Position numbers and translations under genes: made by a program. Positions 44,949-56,400 of a stretch of DNA of 64,000 bases are shown one piece after another. The stretch lies in NCBI GenBank assembly GCA_025084515.1, contig JAJAGP010001496.1:1-64000 (forward strand). Direction: 5' to 3'. Numbering within the stretch: position 1 is the stretch's first letter; every line of letters begins with the position of its first letter. The DNA is from Ancistrus triradiatus (taxonomy: Eukaryota > Chordata > Actinopteri > Siluriformes > Loricariidae). Below the pieces are notes generated by a model. The model made no database searches. It saw only the letters and a list, made by a program, of their open reading frames with translations, and was not told the origin of the DNA.

Positions 44949-45980
44949 TGACGTTACAAGATTGCTGTTTTTGTCTTCATTTTAATTTCCCAGGCTCAGA
45001 GTATCTGTCTCATAACCGAGCGTACAACCAGGACCACATAGTTTAACTCTGAAAGAACAAAACAAAACAAATGGGTTTCCAACAGTTACACACTTTGAGG
45101 TGCCAGGTAACCAATCTCTGGTAAACCTATATAGGGTAACCAAATGCTGCAAGCCTCGCAAAGAACCTTTTCCAAATCCACTCAAACCTCACCTCAGCTG
45201 AGGTGGGATACAAAGCAAAATGGCTATGTTGCAGAGCACTTATTCACCAGATTCAACCAGGATAGCTGAGGTCAAAACATGAGGAAAGAAATATACAAAA
45301 AGACTGCAACACAGAAATCCCACTTCTTGACCCATGACAAATGTGAGCTAGTTTGTTAGAAGTTACTCTGCACTCAACTAAGGTCTGGCATTCCACCTCT
45401 GTATCCTGGCACAAAAACCCTACAGCTAGTAAAACTATCCATAGAGTCGACATCGAATTCTGGTTGAACCTGGCTGCTATATAATGCAGAAACTTCATGC
45501 TATAGTAGTATAGTGTGTTAGAAAAATGCCAATGGTGCTGCACAAACTATTTTATACAATAGTAAGCAGTTTGGGATGCAGAGAAAATGATGGCTGCGTG
45601 AATTATTTTATCACTTCCAGATTCTCCCAAATACTATAAAGTACATTTACATGATATATTTAGGCTTGACTCCTATGAAATAAAGCTAATGAACATACTG
45701 TAGATCAAAGCTCTGACACTGTAATCACATTCATGTCAAGCTGTGACAAATGTTTAATGCTTAGCAGTTAGCAAGCTAGTTTGCTATTCGGGATATCAGG
45801 AGGACATGGAGGAATTTCCACAGTGCATATTGTTGTATCTACTCTAGCTACTAAAGATAAAATGGAATACTGTAGAGATGTTTTGAGTTCAATTTTGGCC
45901 ATTAAGCATCTAATTAGCCATTCAGTGATAGAGTGCAAGTTAAATGTGTAAATTTAATGAACTGGAAAGAAATGAAGACA
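44918..45980 (+). repeat. Galectin 3' flank duplicate, copy C
   Basis: Direct duplicate of 8041-9265, with a 141-bp deletion relative to it. At 45995-46125 it joins a shortened version of the SINE-block start (AAGGTGCACAAAAATTTAAA). Confidence 0.85.
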
Positions 45981-46135
45981 GAATATGAAAAAGCAGAGGA
46001 GCTGTCACATTCAAAACAAGTCACGATCGGAAAAAAAAGCGTTAAGGTGCACAAAAATTTAAATGACACCTAAACAAGATGCAGAGAAATGCATCAGACT
46101 GCCCAACTTTTTTGGCTGTCGGAGTGAGGAAGACA

Positions 46136-46155
46136 ATGGCCGAAGAACAGGAAAG
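46136..46155 (+). other. Possible first coding exon
   Basis: ATG in good context (GACAATGG) encodes MAEEQE and then meets AG|GTACGT, a strong donor. No downstream exon could be identified, so this may be chance or an exon relic. Confidence 0.2.
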
Positions 46156-46159
46156 GTAC

Positions 46160-46890
46160 GTTCAGTTCAGTCTTTCCGTCCAGTTCGCTGAGGATGCAGT
46201 TCGGCACCGTCTCCAATTAATCCTATTCCCTAATTAGTACACTACTTAGAAAATAACGTCAATAAATAGCAATTGAATATCAAATAAGGAGTTATCTAAA
46301 CGATCCGTGAATATAAATGAATAATTAGGTTGCGGTTCTGCCGTTTCATATCCACGATAGTGCACTCCACAGGGCGGAGGAAGTCATTTGAGACGGTGCC
46401 ATTAGTATCTGCTCCTCCGAAAAAGGGTTAGTCCATCTTGACGACTGTTTGTCAATTGAAATTGAACACGCAGTGTTTCATTCAGCAGATTAAACTTTAG
46501 GAGTGAGTCTGTGAATAAAACGGTGCTTTGTTGTTCAAAAATATCCGTGCACAGTAACTGACAGCAAGTTTATTTATCTCAGACAACTGTGAAAGCTCAG
46601 GTTTTAATTCTAGCGGTGTTTAGAGACAAAAACAACAGAACCATTTAAGAAAATCCACGTTTAAGGGATAGTGTAGAATTTTATTGTGTGTAATATATGA
46701 TAGATAGTGTGTAAGATATGATAGAACTTTGTTGACCACAAGCTTGGTCATATATACCCAAGTCAGTTTTATTTTGGCCTGTACATAAACCAAACAATGA
46801 CCTGCAGCTTTTCAGTGACACCCAATACCTTGAGTCAATACACGAGGAAACCACTAGAGGTCACCACATCTCAAAGACCCTAGATTTTAT
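46160..46890. other. Unassigned non-coding DNA
   Basis: Contains a short inverted pair GGCACCGTCTC (46204-46214) and GAGACGGTGCC (46391-46401) that might be ends of a small non-autonomous element. No gene seen. Confidence 0.25.
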
Positions 46891-46899
46891 GATGTACAT

Positions 46900-47100
46900 C
46901 TTTTATATTGTCCATTCACAAGTAAACCACTAGATGGCACCAAATCACAAGGAACAAATGCGCAAACGTGTGATTTACAAATTGCTGTTTGTAATAATAT
47001 CATGTGTTATCAGCAATACATTAAATTTCATTCAAAGTTGAAGGCAAAATCGATCATTTAGTGTTCTTTAGAAAACGAGCACCACCAATAAAACATATAC
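46900..47100 (+). repeat. Diverged copy of the 4.7-4.95 kb block
   Basis: Alignable with 4735-5000 but clearly older than the right-arm copies, with many substitutions and gaps. The CTCF-type 14-mer at 46927-46940 is unchanged. Confidence 0.7.
46927..46940 (+). promoter_or_regulatory. CTCF-type motif, forward, diverged block
   Basis: CCACTAGATGGCAC, identical to 4739-4752 although the surrounding duplicate has drifted. Confidence 0.5.
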
Positions 47101-48240
47101 GTCTGCCATATACCTGTTGGCTTAATATCAGATATATCACAAGCGCGTACACATTTAATTGTACAGTGCGTTAGATATTAAGTGTGGTTTGTCAGTGTTT
47201 CAAACCATATAAAAAATAAACACATGGCACTCTTAGTGCTGGTGCTGCAAAGCTCTAGGGCCAAAGAGACCCGGGTTTAATCAGCTTGTGTTTGTCTTAC
47301 AACATGTCATGTACGTTTTTTAAATATTATGTCTTTACATCTATTAGTACAACTATGCTAATGTTACAGGTATTCACAAAGTATGAATTCTTGGGACATA
47401 AGGGTGGTGCATTGTTCAAATACCAGAGGTTGAGTGTCAGAGGAAGCGAAGGTCAAACAAGGATCATCTCTCTGCTGCTGCAACAGTGACCCTTACTGGT
47501 CGTTGGATGGATATGCCAGAAATCTGCCACCTTCCGGTGAAAAGAAGTGGTCGGCAACAGTGAGTTATAGGAAGCGCTCTCTAGTTTACAGGAGGAAGTG
47601 TCTACACACGCTTGGGAACATCAACAGAGGAATTGGGCATATCCAACTTGGTGAGAAAGGGGTAAATAAAACATGGATTGTTGTAATATTAGTATTTAAA
47701 ACTCCACATACAAAATATAGCGTAATTACTGCGATTTGTGTAAGTAATATTTGCACACAGCTAGGAGGCTGGGTAACTACAGAGCACCACATTTATCATG
47801 AGAAAATGAATCCAACATGACAGTGATTTCAAAGCATAATTTAACAGGACTGTAAGAATCTTCTTGAGCATAACCAAAGAGGGAGCAAAAATCAGACAGA
47901 GGGACCTCAGTCGTCTCTCTCTGTCTTCGTCACTCAAGGTGACCAACAAACACTGACACGGTCTTCAAAACAATCGGCCTCTGCTCGTATCCTTGCAGAC
48001 AAGTGTGTCTGAGCAATAGAACCATGGGAAAAGACAATTTTCCAATGGCACCAGCTGAGACTGAGGTCATTCACCGGATTCTGGCAAGCATCTCTGTAGA
48101 CATATTTAAGAGATCAGGTGGTGCAATGGTCTACTACCACCACGCTGACTAAGGTTCATGACCCACCCGGTGGTGCCCTATGGCCAGGTCGTGCATCGCA
48201 CGCAGGCATGATCGGCTGTGTCTGAAGGAGGAGATGATAC
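47100..48240. other. Unassigned non-coding DNA
   Basis: A 128-codon frame (47434-47820) overlaps a GCTGCAACAGTGACCCTTACTGG interspersed-repeat motif and has no recognisable domain; not called as a gene. Confidence 0.3.
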
Positions 48241-48242
48241 TT

Positions 48243-48418
48243 GGGAGATGACCGCGGTTAAGATACTGGACTATGGACCAGAAGGCCCATGGTTCAAATC
48301 CCACCTCTGCCAGTCCCTGAGCAAAGACCCTTAACCCACAGTTGCTTGAATTGTAAGTTTTATCACTTGTAAGTCGCTCTGGATAAAGCCCAAGATGTAA
48401 ATGTAAAGGTAAATGACA
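48243..48418 (+). mobile_element. tRNA-derived SINE
   Basis: B box GGTTCAAATCC, GTAAGTCGCTCTGGAT body and ATGTAAATGTAAAGGTAAATG tail; the internal part is somewhat deleted compared with 5850-6049. Confidence 0.8.
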
Positions 48419-48419
48419 G

Positions 48420-49800
48420 ACCAGCTGTGATTGGTGCTAAAGGTGTGGAGTTCATAGCTGAGACGTCCCTCCCCTAATGTTCCTTCTAACGATGAGCATA
48501 ATCACCAACACAATGGCAGCATCAGCTTTAGGCCATAGAAGACCGAACTGCTAAACGCAGGCATGAAAAGAACTGCAACACAAACAAGCAATGACGTAAT
48601 GTGGTGCAGAGCAGCAGCTTGAAGCAGCACTACATGTGGTACTGAACTGTCTCTTCAAAATGCAGCCTTTGCTTTTCTCTGAGTCATTTCTATCCCAGCG
48701 AGTTCTGTCATCCAAAACCAGACCAGACAAGTTTGCTTCATATCGCCTTTATTTGATTTCACAGCTCTCTTCCTTCAGGGATGATGCTGGATGATTGAAA
48801 CAAGAACAGAGGGGCACGTGGCTCGCCCATGTCCACCTGAAGCACCTATCTGAGCATCAAAAGGCTTTGGATGCCTGTGGAAGCATACACCAGACAGAAT
48901 GGCGATAATGTAGTGAACTGGCCAAAATCATTTCACACTAATTTTATACTACCCCTTTAAGTACTCCAGCTTAAGTTATTTTAGATGCCACCATCTGACC
49001 GCAAGCTTGAAGCGCCGAAGCAATGAGAAGAACAGGATCAATACCCTGGAAGAAACAGTAGAGTTAGGGAGATCTAGTGAACATGCACAACTGATGGACT
49101 CATCTGTTATGCTAAGGAGGACAGCACGGGGCTTGAATAGTGATGAATGGGTGTGTGTTCAAATCTCACTGACACTCTGAAGGGTTCGTGTGAGATTCAT
49201 GCTGTGGAGAACACAGATCCTCTCACCTAGAGCCCTGCGATCTCTGAAGCACTGGAGTGCTCATTTATCAAAGGCAGGTGTGCTGGTGTGCGTGTGTGCT
49301 CTTGTGTGTGTGTTGTGTGTGTGCTGTTGCTGTAATGATCACCGCTGAACAGCAGATCTCAGCACTCCATTGTCCCCTCTCATAAAACATTAAAATGAGA
49401 CACAATAACCATGCTGCGCTTGTACATCAGAAGCAATAAGCGTTTCCATCTATTTTTGGAAGCGCCGTCTCCTTGCTTTGTTTGGTTTTTTTTTAATTGA
49501 CGTGTTACAGTTCTGGTCTCTCTACCTTCGCTTTGGTTCTCTTGATTTCATGACCTATTGGAAATTCTTTCTAAAGGCGAAGAATATTTATAAAGTCATT
49601 TTCCATTATGTGCTTGAGGTTTTTTTTTAACTAACATAAACAAACAAATCGTATTTATATTTGCATTGTGTGACACAACAAAATAAAGGTGTCAAAAATA
49701 CCTAGGCTCTCATTTATCACTGGCGTCTATGCACAAATCTAACAGTGTGGGATTTATCAAGGCTTGCATCTAATTTGGTGTATCTAATTTATATTTTTTC
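48420..49800. other. Unassigned non-coding DNA
   Basis: No coding or transposon signal beyond a short (GT)n-rich stretch at 49275-49325. Confidence 0.3.
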
Positions 49801-49819
49801 CGGATTTTAAGTGTTTGTT

Positions 49820-50235
49820 AGTATGGTACCTATCCTTGCAAGCTACAAACATGTCCTGGATGAAACATCAGTCCATTGCAGGATGGGGTTGAGGTTGCTG
49901 TTGCAGCACCAGGGGATTATCATCAGACTGACCTCACTCCTTCAGGTGCAGCCCAATTGTGCCTCATGGTGGATCCATGTCCCACTGGTGGGGAGTAGTG
50001 TATTAGACCCTTAGCAGCTGTACTTTGTTAATTATATTAATTAATCATGTAAATTCTTGTGGTGGCAGTGTTTAAAGCTGTGGCCTCACTGTGCCAGAGA
50101 GCCAGGTTCGGAACATGTTCTCCTCATGTCTGCATAGGTTTCCTCTCATTTCCTCCTAGATTCCAAAGACATGCTGGGTGTGTAAGTGTGTGTGCCCTGC
50201 AGTGAACTGGCGCCCTCTTCAGCAGTGATACACTC
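49820..50235 (+). repeat. Mermaid-like SINE fragments
   Basis: 49820-50010 contains a reversed 3' piece (TCCTGGATGAAACATCAGTCCATTGCAGGATGGGG). 50095-50235 contains GAACATGTTCTCC...TTTCCTC...CCAAAGACATGCTGG...CCCTGCAGTGAACTGGCGCCC, the conserved body of the family in plus orientation. Confidence 0.6.
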
Positions 50236-50239
50236 TACA

Positions 50240-52085
50240 GGTGCCACCACACCACACCCCCTGCAATTATGAATTAGATGCATCTGGTACAGAAACTGAG
50301 TGAATGAGCCATACAATCTTAAATGGATTACTCCAAGCAAATGGGAGAAGAGGGCCTTCTGCAATTTTGTTACCCTCTTTGTTAACCTGGGCCTGGATCT
50401 ACCCATGGTCGCACCTTACCTGAGGAGATTAAAGGCATTTAGGTTCTTTTGTTATACTGGTTCTTAAAGTGGATGGATAGATTATAAAGGTGTGCGGATT
50501 CTTCATTGACTCTCTTCAGGTTCTTGCTGTCTCTTTGACTCATTCCTGACCTTTACTGTCGGACCACATTCTACCATCCTGTTCTCCATCAATGGTTCTC
50601 TGCTCACCACTTCTCCCTAGCATGACACTTTTCTCCTTCTCACCCCTTTCTTTTTCTTTTTATATCTCTATGCTGAATTTTTTCTCCCTGCTGTTCCCGT
50701 GGCCCCATGCAGGTTGCAGTCATCCATAAAAATCGAACTATAAAACATAGAGATTTCTAGGATTTGGCAGTCACTTATCCTTTTTAGTGTCCTTAGAAGA
50801 TTTCAAACGTAAGTTCTTTGGATAGCATATATGCTAGCCAGCACAATAGCTAATTTAGATAAAGTCAACTAATCTAGTTAAAGTTTTCGTAGCTTACAGA
50901 TCACATTCCTTCAAGCTTACTGAAACGTCAGCTGACTTAGCTAGCTAGCATACTTGCTGTAGAGGCTAACCAGCCATTTCAAGTTGTATTGCCTCTTTAC
51001 TTAAACACAGCGTTTACTGGATGTAGCACTTCAAGTCTGTCCTTTGGGCTGAACATTTCCCTGTGTTTTTAAGTGTAGTGTGTACTACAATAGAACAGCC
51101 ATTTTTTACTTGAATATAAATGCTAAATTGCTAAATTTTCCCATACAAATGCAGTTTGTTAAACACTATAGTGAGTCCTGAATCCTCCTTACCCCCCTTC
51201 CATCACTGGTCCAGCTGTGTAGATTTCTGTACTTCTTCTATGGGTATGATTGGTGATATCAGATCTTGCAGCCCACAGCCTCTAAACGACCCCTCTGTGA
51301 TAACACCATCATCTCTCTACTAAACCCAGTTTGAGTCTGTAAATCGTCATGCTTTGTAGTGTATGATATCCCACAAAACCCTCTGCTTGCCCCTTGGATG
51401 CTTTACCACCGTGGCTTTTTAAAGATGTGTTGGCCTCAGACAGCTCTAGTTTTATGAGTGATAAAATAAGTGTTGTTCCAACCTGCTTTTAAAAACATCT
51501 AAAAAACCTGCCCCAAAATACACTTGTGTGCCAGTGGATACACACCCAAGTCCGCCCCAGAGCCCAGTAGATGTCACTGTTGCATCTCACTGCCCAACCT
51601 ACCCTCCCAATCATGAGTCTGTGTGATGCCTGACCTTGGAAAGCACAACCAGGACTCTAACCCAGATGTCTGCAATGGAGGTCTAGCAAAATGCCACGCA
51701 AGCTAAACTATGACCATTTTTTTCCAAAGAGTGATCCTTAGCTGGTTTTTGGATCTTCAAAACCCAACCTACTATTAATGATGTAGTAGAGTGCCCATGG
51801 GACTTTCTCCTTCTGCCTGCCACTATCTGCTGCTTCGGCTTGCAAATGAGCTGTCTCCTTCATCACGATTACCACCATGTGCATGTGCACATTCGCTACT
51901 GTCTCACAGCTGCTGATTCTAGGGCTAAGCATAAACAAGCATTACAATATAAACAATGAATTAATTACTGCATAAAAAAACTTTAGGTGTAGGAAAAGTT
52001 ACAAAGCCATTCAGAATGCCTTTCCTGCCATCATTTTCCTGATTAGTGTTGAGTTTAGTGGTTTGCTGGTTTGGACCTTATGTAT
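50240..52085. other. Unassigned non-coding DNA
   Basis: No gene or repeat family recognised. Open frames are short and without motifs. Confidence 0.3.
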
Positions 52086-52091
52086 ATTAGT

Positions 52092-52275
52092 AGATTTACA
52101 TTTACATTTACAGCATTTAGCAGACGCCCTTATCCAGAGCGACTTACAGTTGATACAATCTTACAATCCAAGCTATTGTGGGTTAAGCGATCGCTCAAAG
52201 ACAGAGGCGGGATTTGAACCCTGGACCTTTTGGTCCATAGTCCAGTACCTTAACCGCTAGGCTACCACAGCCCCA
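52092..52275 (-). mobile_element. tRNA-derived SINE
   Basis: Reversed family member: (TTTACA)n tail at 52096-52113, GCAGACGCCCTTATCCAGAGCGACTTAC, B box GGATTTGAACCC and A box CCGCTAGGCTACC. Confidence 0.85.
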
Positions 52276-52279
52276 CGTA

Positions 52280-53740
52280 AAATACCAGATTGGTTTTAGG
52301 GCAGAATAGTTCAGAGTTTGCCGTGCTTAAATTTGTAATGGCTTACATACCCTAAACTCACTCACCTGTGGGGTACCCTAAGGTTCAATTGTGGGACTCT
52401 TTTGTTTTCTTTGTACATCCCTTATTTCTGAAAACACATCTCTGGCCACTCGTACACCTATGAAGCTGAGCCGTATGTACTTATATACCTGCCACTGATG
52501 ACCTATTATGGCTGTTTCACTGACTAGTTTTTACTGTTTACTTTTATGTAATCACTCATAAAATGTCTAAAACTCCACAACACTTTACTCCGCTCTGGTC
52601 GTGTTTAATGTTAAATATATATAAATAAACACGACTTATTATACGACTTAGCATAATAAAATATAATCAGAAAATGAATAACCAAAAAGCTTTTGGTACA
52701 TTTTTTATAGTGTGGGAATAAAGGCTAGAATAGATGTAGATTTAAGGTGTAGGAGTATTTAACTTTACATCTCCACTGTGTAAGTGCGGAATCACATAAA
52801 GAGAATAATAAAGGTAGTTTAAAAAATTGTGTGGGTGTTACAGAGAGTGAGGAGAAAGAATAGTGCATATGGAGCATAATGAAGCTGTGGGAGATGAACG
52901 CTGAAAAGGAAGTTCTGAATAGGAATTAAATCCTCAACAGTTATTTTTAACATCTAGGCTGCCCGAGGAGGTTAGATCCCATTTTGAGTCTTTGCCCTCC
53001 CAAGATTTTCTTCTCATCACAGTTTTGGGAGTTGCTCCTTGTTGCCCTAGGCTTGCTTGATAGCGCTGGAGGCTTAAATGTTTGGGAAGCTGGAATGAGA
53101 CAAAGTTCAACTGAAAAAGCTCAATATGGATAAATGTATGTAGATTTGGACTGTAATTGCTGCATAAACAGTCCGCATATTTACAGTCTAGGGGTTCGAA
53201 CCCAGGCTCTTAGAAACCTCCAGCAGCTGGCTCTTACTTCCAAGCCACAGGAGCGGCTTTTATACTATCACAGAATAAAAATTTTACTGTTGTTGTCGGT
53301 TGTACTGTCTGACATACTGCTTTAAAATATTCATATATAATACAAAAGTTTGGGCTGTAAATTCCTGATTGAAGGACAGAGGCTCATGTGGGTGTCCATA
53401 TATAATGCAGTGTATAATTTAATATATTATTATTCATATATTGTAGTTTGTTATTGTGTGGCGTTGAAACTGTTGAAATCTTTAATTTCTTCCCTTTAAA
53501 GCCATGAAGAAACGTTAATGCACTGAATACATTATTACAGAGAGAGGAAATTGTATTTTATCCACTTTAATGAGACTTTAAATTACTTTCTATTGAATGA
53601 TTTATGGTTTTATGTTAAGCTTTCCATTTATATGAAAGAGCTTGTCCAACTATGGGTTTGTCTCAAACCTTCCTTCTTAATAAACTGGTTTAATTAGTGT
53701 GTGACTTCAAGGTTCAGAGGCTTAGACACCTTTGCCGTCA
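52280..53740. other. Non-coding DNA with old repeat scraps
   Basis: 52961-53130 is a decayed copy of the LINE/SINE tail seen at 1-199. 53185-53260 is a reversed tRNA-like scrap (GGTTCGAACCC). No gene was recognised. Confidence 0.4.
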
Positions 53741-53742
53741 TC

Positions 53743-53745
<3 letters not shown>

Positions 53746-53791
<46 letters not shown>

Positions 53792-53812
53792 ACACACACA
53801 TACACAGACAAA
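53746..53812 (+). repeat. (CA)n microsatellite
   Basis: About 20 CA units, then interrupted ACAGACACACAC sequence. Frames of Thr-His repeats across it are artefacts. Confidence 0.95.
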
Positions 53813-54250
53813 AGCTTTGGCACAGGTGTCTTACTATGACTGTCCGAAATATGCATATAAAGAGAGAGTCTTTGTACCTGTGTGTATCGGAGACAGGTTT
53901 GAGTGCTTTTTGTCTAAGCAGCTGTTTATGTCTCTATGTGCATCCAACTCTCAGATGTGGGAATAGTAATCAGCTCAGAGGGGTCAGGGGCCGTCTCCCT
54001 GGAGAAACCAGGGCAGGGGTTTGGATACCATGACAACCAGGTTCCCCGTCTCCCCTCCAAACCTCTTGCTCTCCAGTTCTCTTTCGTTCTTAATAATGTC
54101 GCTCTCATTGTTACATTACAGCATTGTTCTATCTGCTTCATATCGTGGATTTGTTACTTTATTCTCAAACTTACCTAGAATTATTCGTACCCATTTTAAA
54201 GATGGGTAAATACAAAAGTCGTAGTTGAGGATCATCTCCCAGCGATGCAA

Positions 54251-54795
54251 CAGTGTCTCCTTTGCCCCATGTCTAGAGAGAAACTCCAGAGCACCCGGGA
54301 CCCTTCTTCTTCTTCTTTTGGCTTCTCCCTTCATCAGGGGTCACCACAGTGAGTTAAACGTTTCCACCTCACCCTGTCCTCCACATCCTCTACTCTCACT
54401 CCAACTCCCTGCATATCTTCATTTACCACAACCAAATAACTCCTCTTTGGTCTTCCTCTCCGTCTCTTGCCTGGCAGCTCCATCGCCAACGTCCTCCTAC
54501 CAATATATCCACTATCCCTCCTCTGCACATGTCCAAACCATCTCAGTCTTCCCTCTCGAGTTTTGTCTCCCAATTTTCCAACCTGTGCTGTCCCTCTGAT
54601 GATCTCATTCCTAATCCTGTCCACACTAGACACTCCTAAAGAGAACCTCAACATCTTAAGTTCTGCCACCTCCAGCTCTGCTTTGTCAGTGCCACTGTCT
54701 CTAAGCCACACAACAAGGCTGGTCTCACCACTCTCTTATCTCCCAGTGTCTCCTCTGCCCCATGTCTAGAGATAGACTCCAGAGCACCCGGGACC
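54251..54795 (-). mobile_element. LINE ORF2 C-terminal fragment with 52-bp TSD
   Basis: The minus-strand frame 54711-54334 contains the common fish LINE C-terminus: VAELKMLRFSLGVSS, then GRLRWFGHVQRRDSGYIGRR, then PGKRRRGRPKRSY. A (AAG)n 3' tail sits at about 54303-54318. The insert is bracketed by a 52-bp near-perfect direct repeat (54251-54302 and 54744-54795, 3 mismatches), which I read as its target site duplication. Heavily 5'-truncated; only about 440 bp inserted. Confidence 0.8.
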
Positions 54796-54799
54796 TTGA

Positions 54800-55740
54800 A
54801 CAGGAAAAATTGAGGAAAAATATCAGCAGTTAAAATAGCTACACACCTAATAATACCCACTGTTACAGTATATATGCATAACCCCCACCCAAATTTCAGT
54901 ACAGCTTTTTCCTGGTCAGGGATGTGGGGATTCCAATGCCATCCTTGAGAACACAAGGACAAAATCACAAGCATGGATGAGACGGCACTTCATTTCAAGG
55001 CCAGTAAGGGTCGCTGTTGCAGCTCTGGGGGAGGTCACGTGTATCTTGTGAGGATTTAAAACATTCACTAAGTGTGGAGATCTGCAGAAGATGGTCTCTA
55101 ATGGATGGTTCATTAAATAAACATGTCATTGGTTTACTTTCTTGTTTGTGAATATCTGTGCACCAGGTGTAGACCGGCTATTTATTTTTATGGGTGTGTG
55201 TGTGTGTGTGTGCGCGCCTCTAATCCAGACTTGCTCTATTTCGTTTTTATCATCGTCTCCTGACCTCCCCTCCCCTCATTCACTTTCCTAGCGTCTCTAT
55301 GTGTGAAAGAGAGAGTAGTGCGGCTAAGAGCGACTGCAGTTCTGTCCGTGGGAGGAGTTTGAGGAGAGAAGATTGTATCTGTTAAATTCCCTCATTAAGA
55401 TTATGATTAGCGCTTCAGATCGGCTTGACTTCTTTAAAAACACACAGGTCACACTCATTCACGTACTCACAAGGATGTTGTGCTGGTCGCAACCTTAAAC
55501 ACTCGTGTCACATGAATGGAAGCATAATGAAGTGTGAGGATTTTGATTACGTGAAGTGCACTTATTCTGAAGGATGCACGCTTGTTTCTTTTTCAAAAGG
55601 TGCCGGGGGTGTTCAGACTGGTGTGGAGTGGGGTAGCGTGGGTAGAAGAGGAGCTAATGTGTTTGACAGAGGTCTTTTTTCTTGGTTAGGTGCATGGATT
55701 TGTGTGTTTGCTTATTTGTATGTGTGTAAGAATCACTGAA
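54800..55740. other. Unassigned non-coding DNA
   Basis: Holds a (GT)n microsatellite at 55190-55214. A 104-codon frame (55425-55739) has no recognisable domain. Confidence 0.35.
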
Positions 55741-55744
55741 GAGA

Positions 55745-56145
55745 TACACAGCGCCTATAGAAAACCTTCATACCCTGTCACAGTCCATACCTTTTGTCCC
55801 ACTACAACCTGAAAATTTAACTGAATTTGAAGTGGACTAAATTGAATCTAAATCTAATTTGTTTTCTGGTTGTCTTTAAGCAAGCAAGAGGCCAGAGAAC
55901 CCAGTTAAACAAATGAGACAAAAAAAACACCAGATGCTGAAAGCAAAGGGTCACATACTTTTGCTACTCATTAATATGTAATATTGGATGTTTTTCCTAA
56001 ATAAATAAATGAGCAAGTGTAATATTTTCGTCTCTTTATCTACTTTTAGGACTTGTGTGAAAATCTGATGATGTTTTAGGTATTTATTATGTAGAAATAA
56101 AGAAAATTTTAAAGGGTTCCCCAACTTTCAAGCACCACTGTATAG
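55745..56145. repeat. Possible non-autonomous DNA transposon
   Basis: CAGCGCCTATAGAAAACCTTCATACCCTG at the left, and GGTTCCCCAACTTTCAAGCACCACTGTATA at the right, resemble ends of fish Tc1/mariner-type interspersed repeats. No transposase; terminal repeats were not matched. Confidence 0.3.
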
Positions 56146-56149
56146 CAGA

Positions 56150-56400
56150 AGCATCAGAGTCCGAGAATTCACTTTTTGGACTTAAATCCAAGTTGCTTGG
56201 CAACAAACCACCACTGGCTTGCAGGGGCATAAGTGTGCAGTAGACAGGATGCTTGTGCATGGCAGTGCCAACAGGGGTCGCTATTGGTGCTGGGTGTTGA
56301 TCTGTATGGGTCACCTGACCCAGATGTTAAGGCACTGCTGGGACTCGAACCCAGGTCACCCCAGTGGTGTGCTAGTGCATTAGACAGCATGTTTGTACCC
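56150..56400 (-). repeat. Old tRNA-like SINE fragment
   Basis: GGACTCGAACCC (reversed B box, 56340-56351) with CACCTGACCCAG...AAGGCACTGCTGGG, a motif also at 25089-25119. Strongly decayed. Confidence 0.4.

Noticed and set aside
47434..47820. 128-codon frame
   Set aside because: No domain, overlaps an interspersed-repeat motif, no splice or promoter support.
51564..51577. CTCF-like CCAGTAGATGTCAC
   Set aside because: One mismatch in the invariant GGC core and no duplicate or orientation context.
53697..54033. Frames with Thr-His repeats
   Set aside because: Translation of the (CA)n microsatellite.
54225..54769. Plus-strand Pro/Ser-rich frames
   Set aside because: Antisense of the LINE C-terminal fragment.
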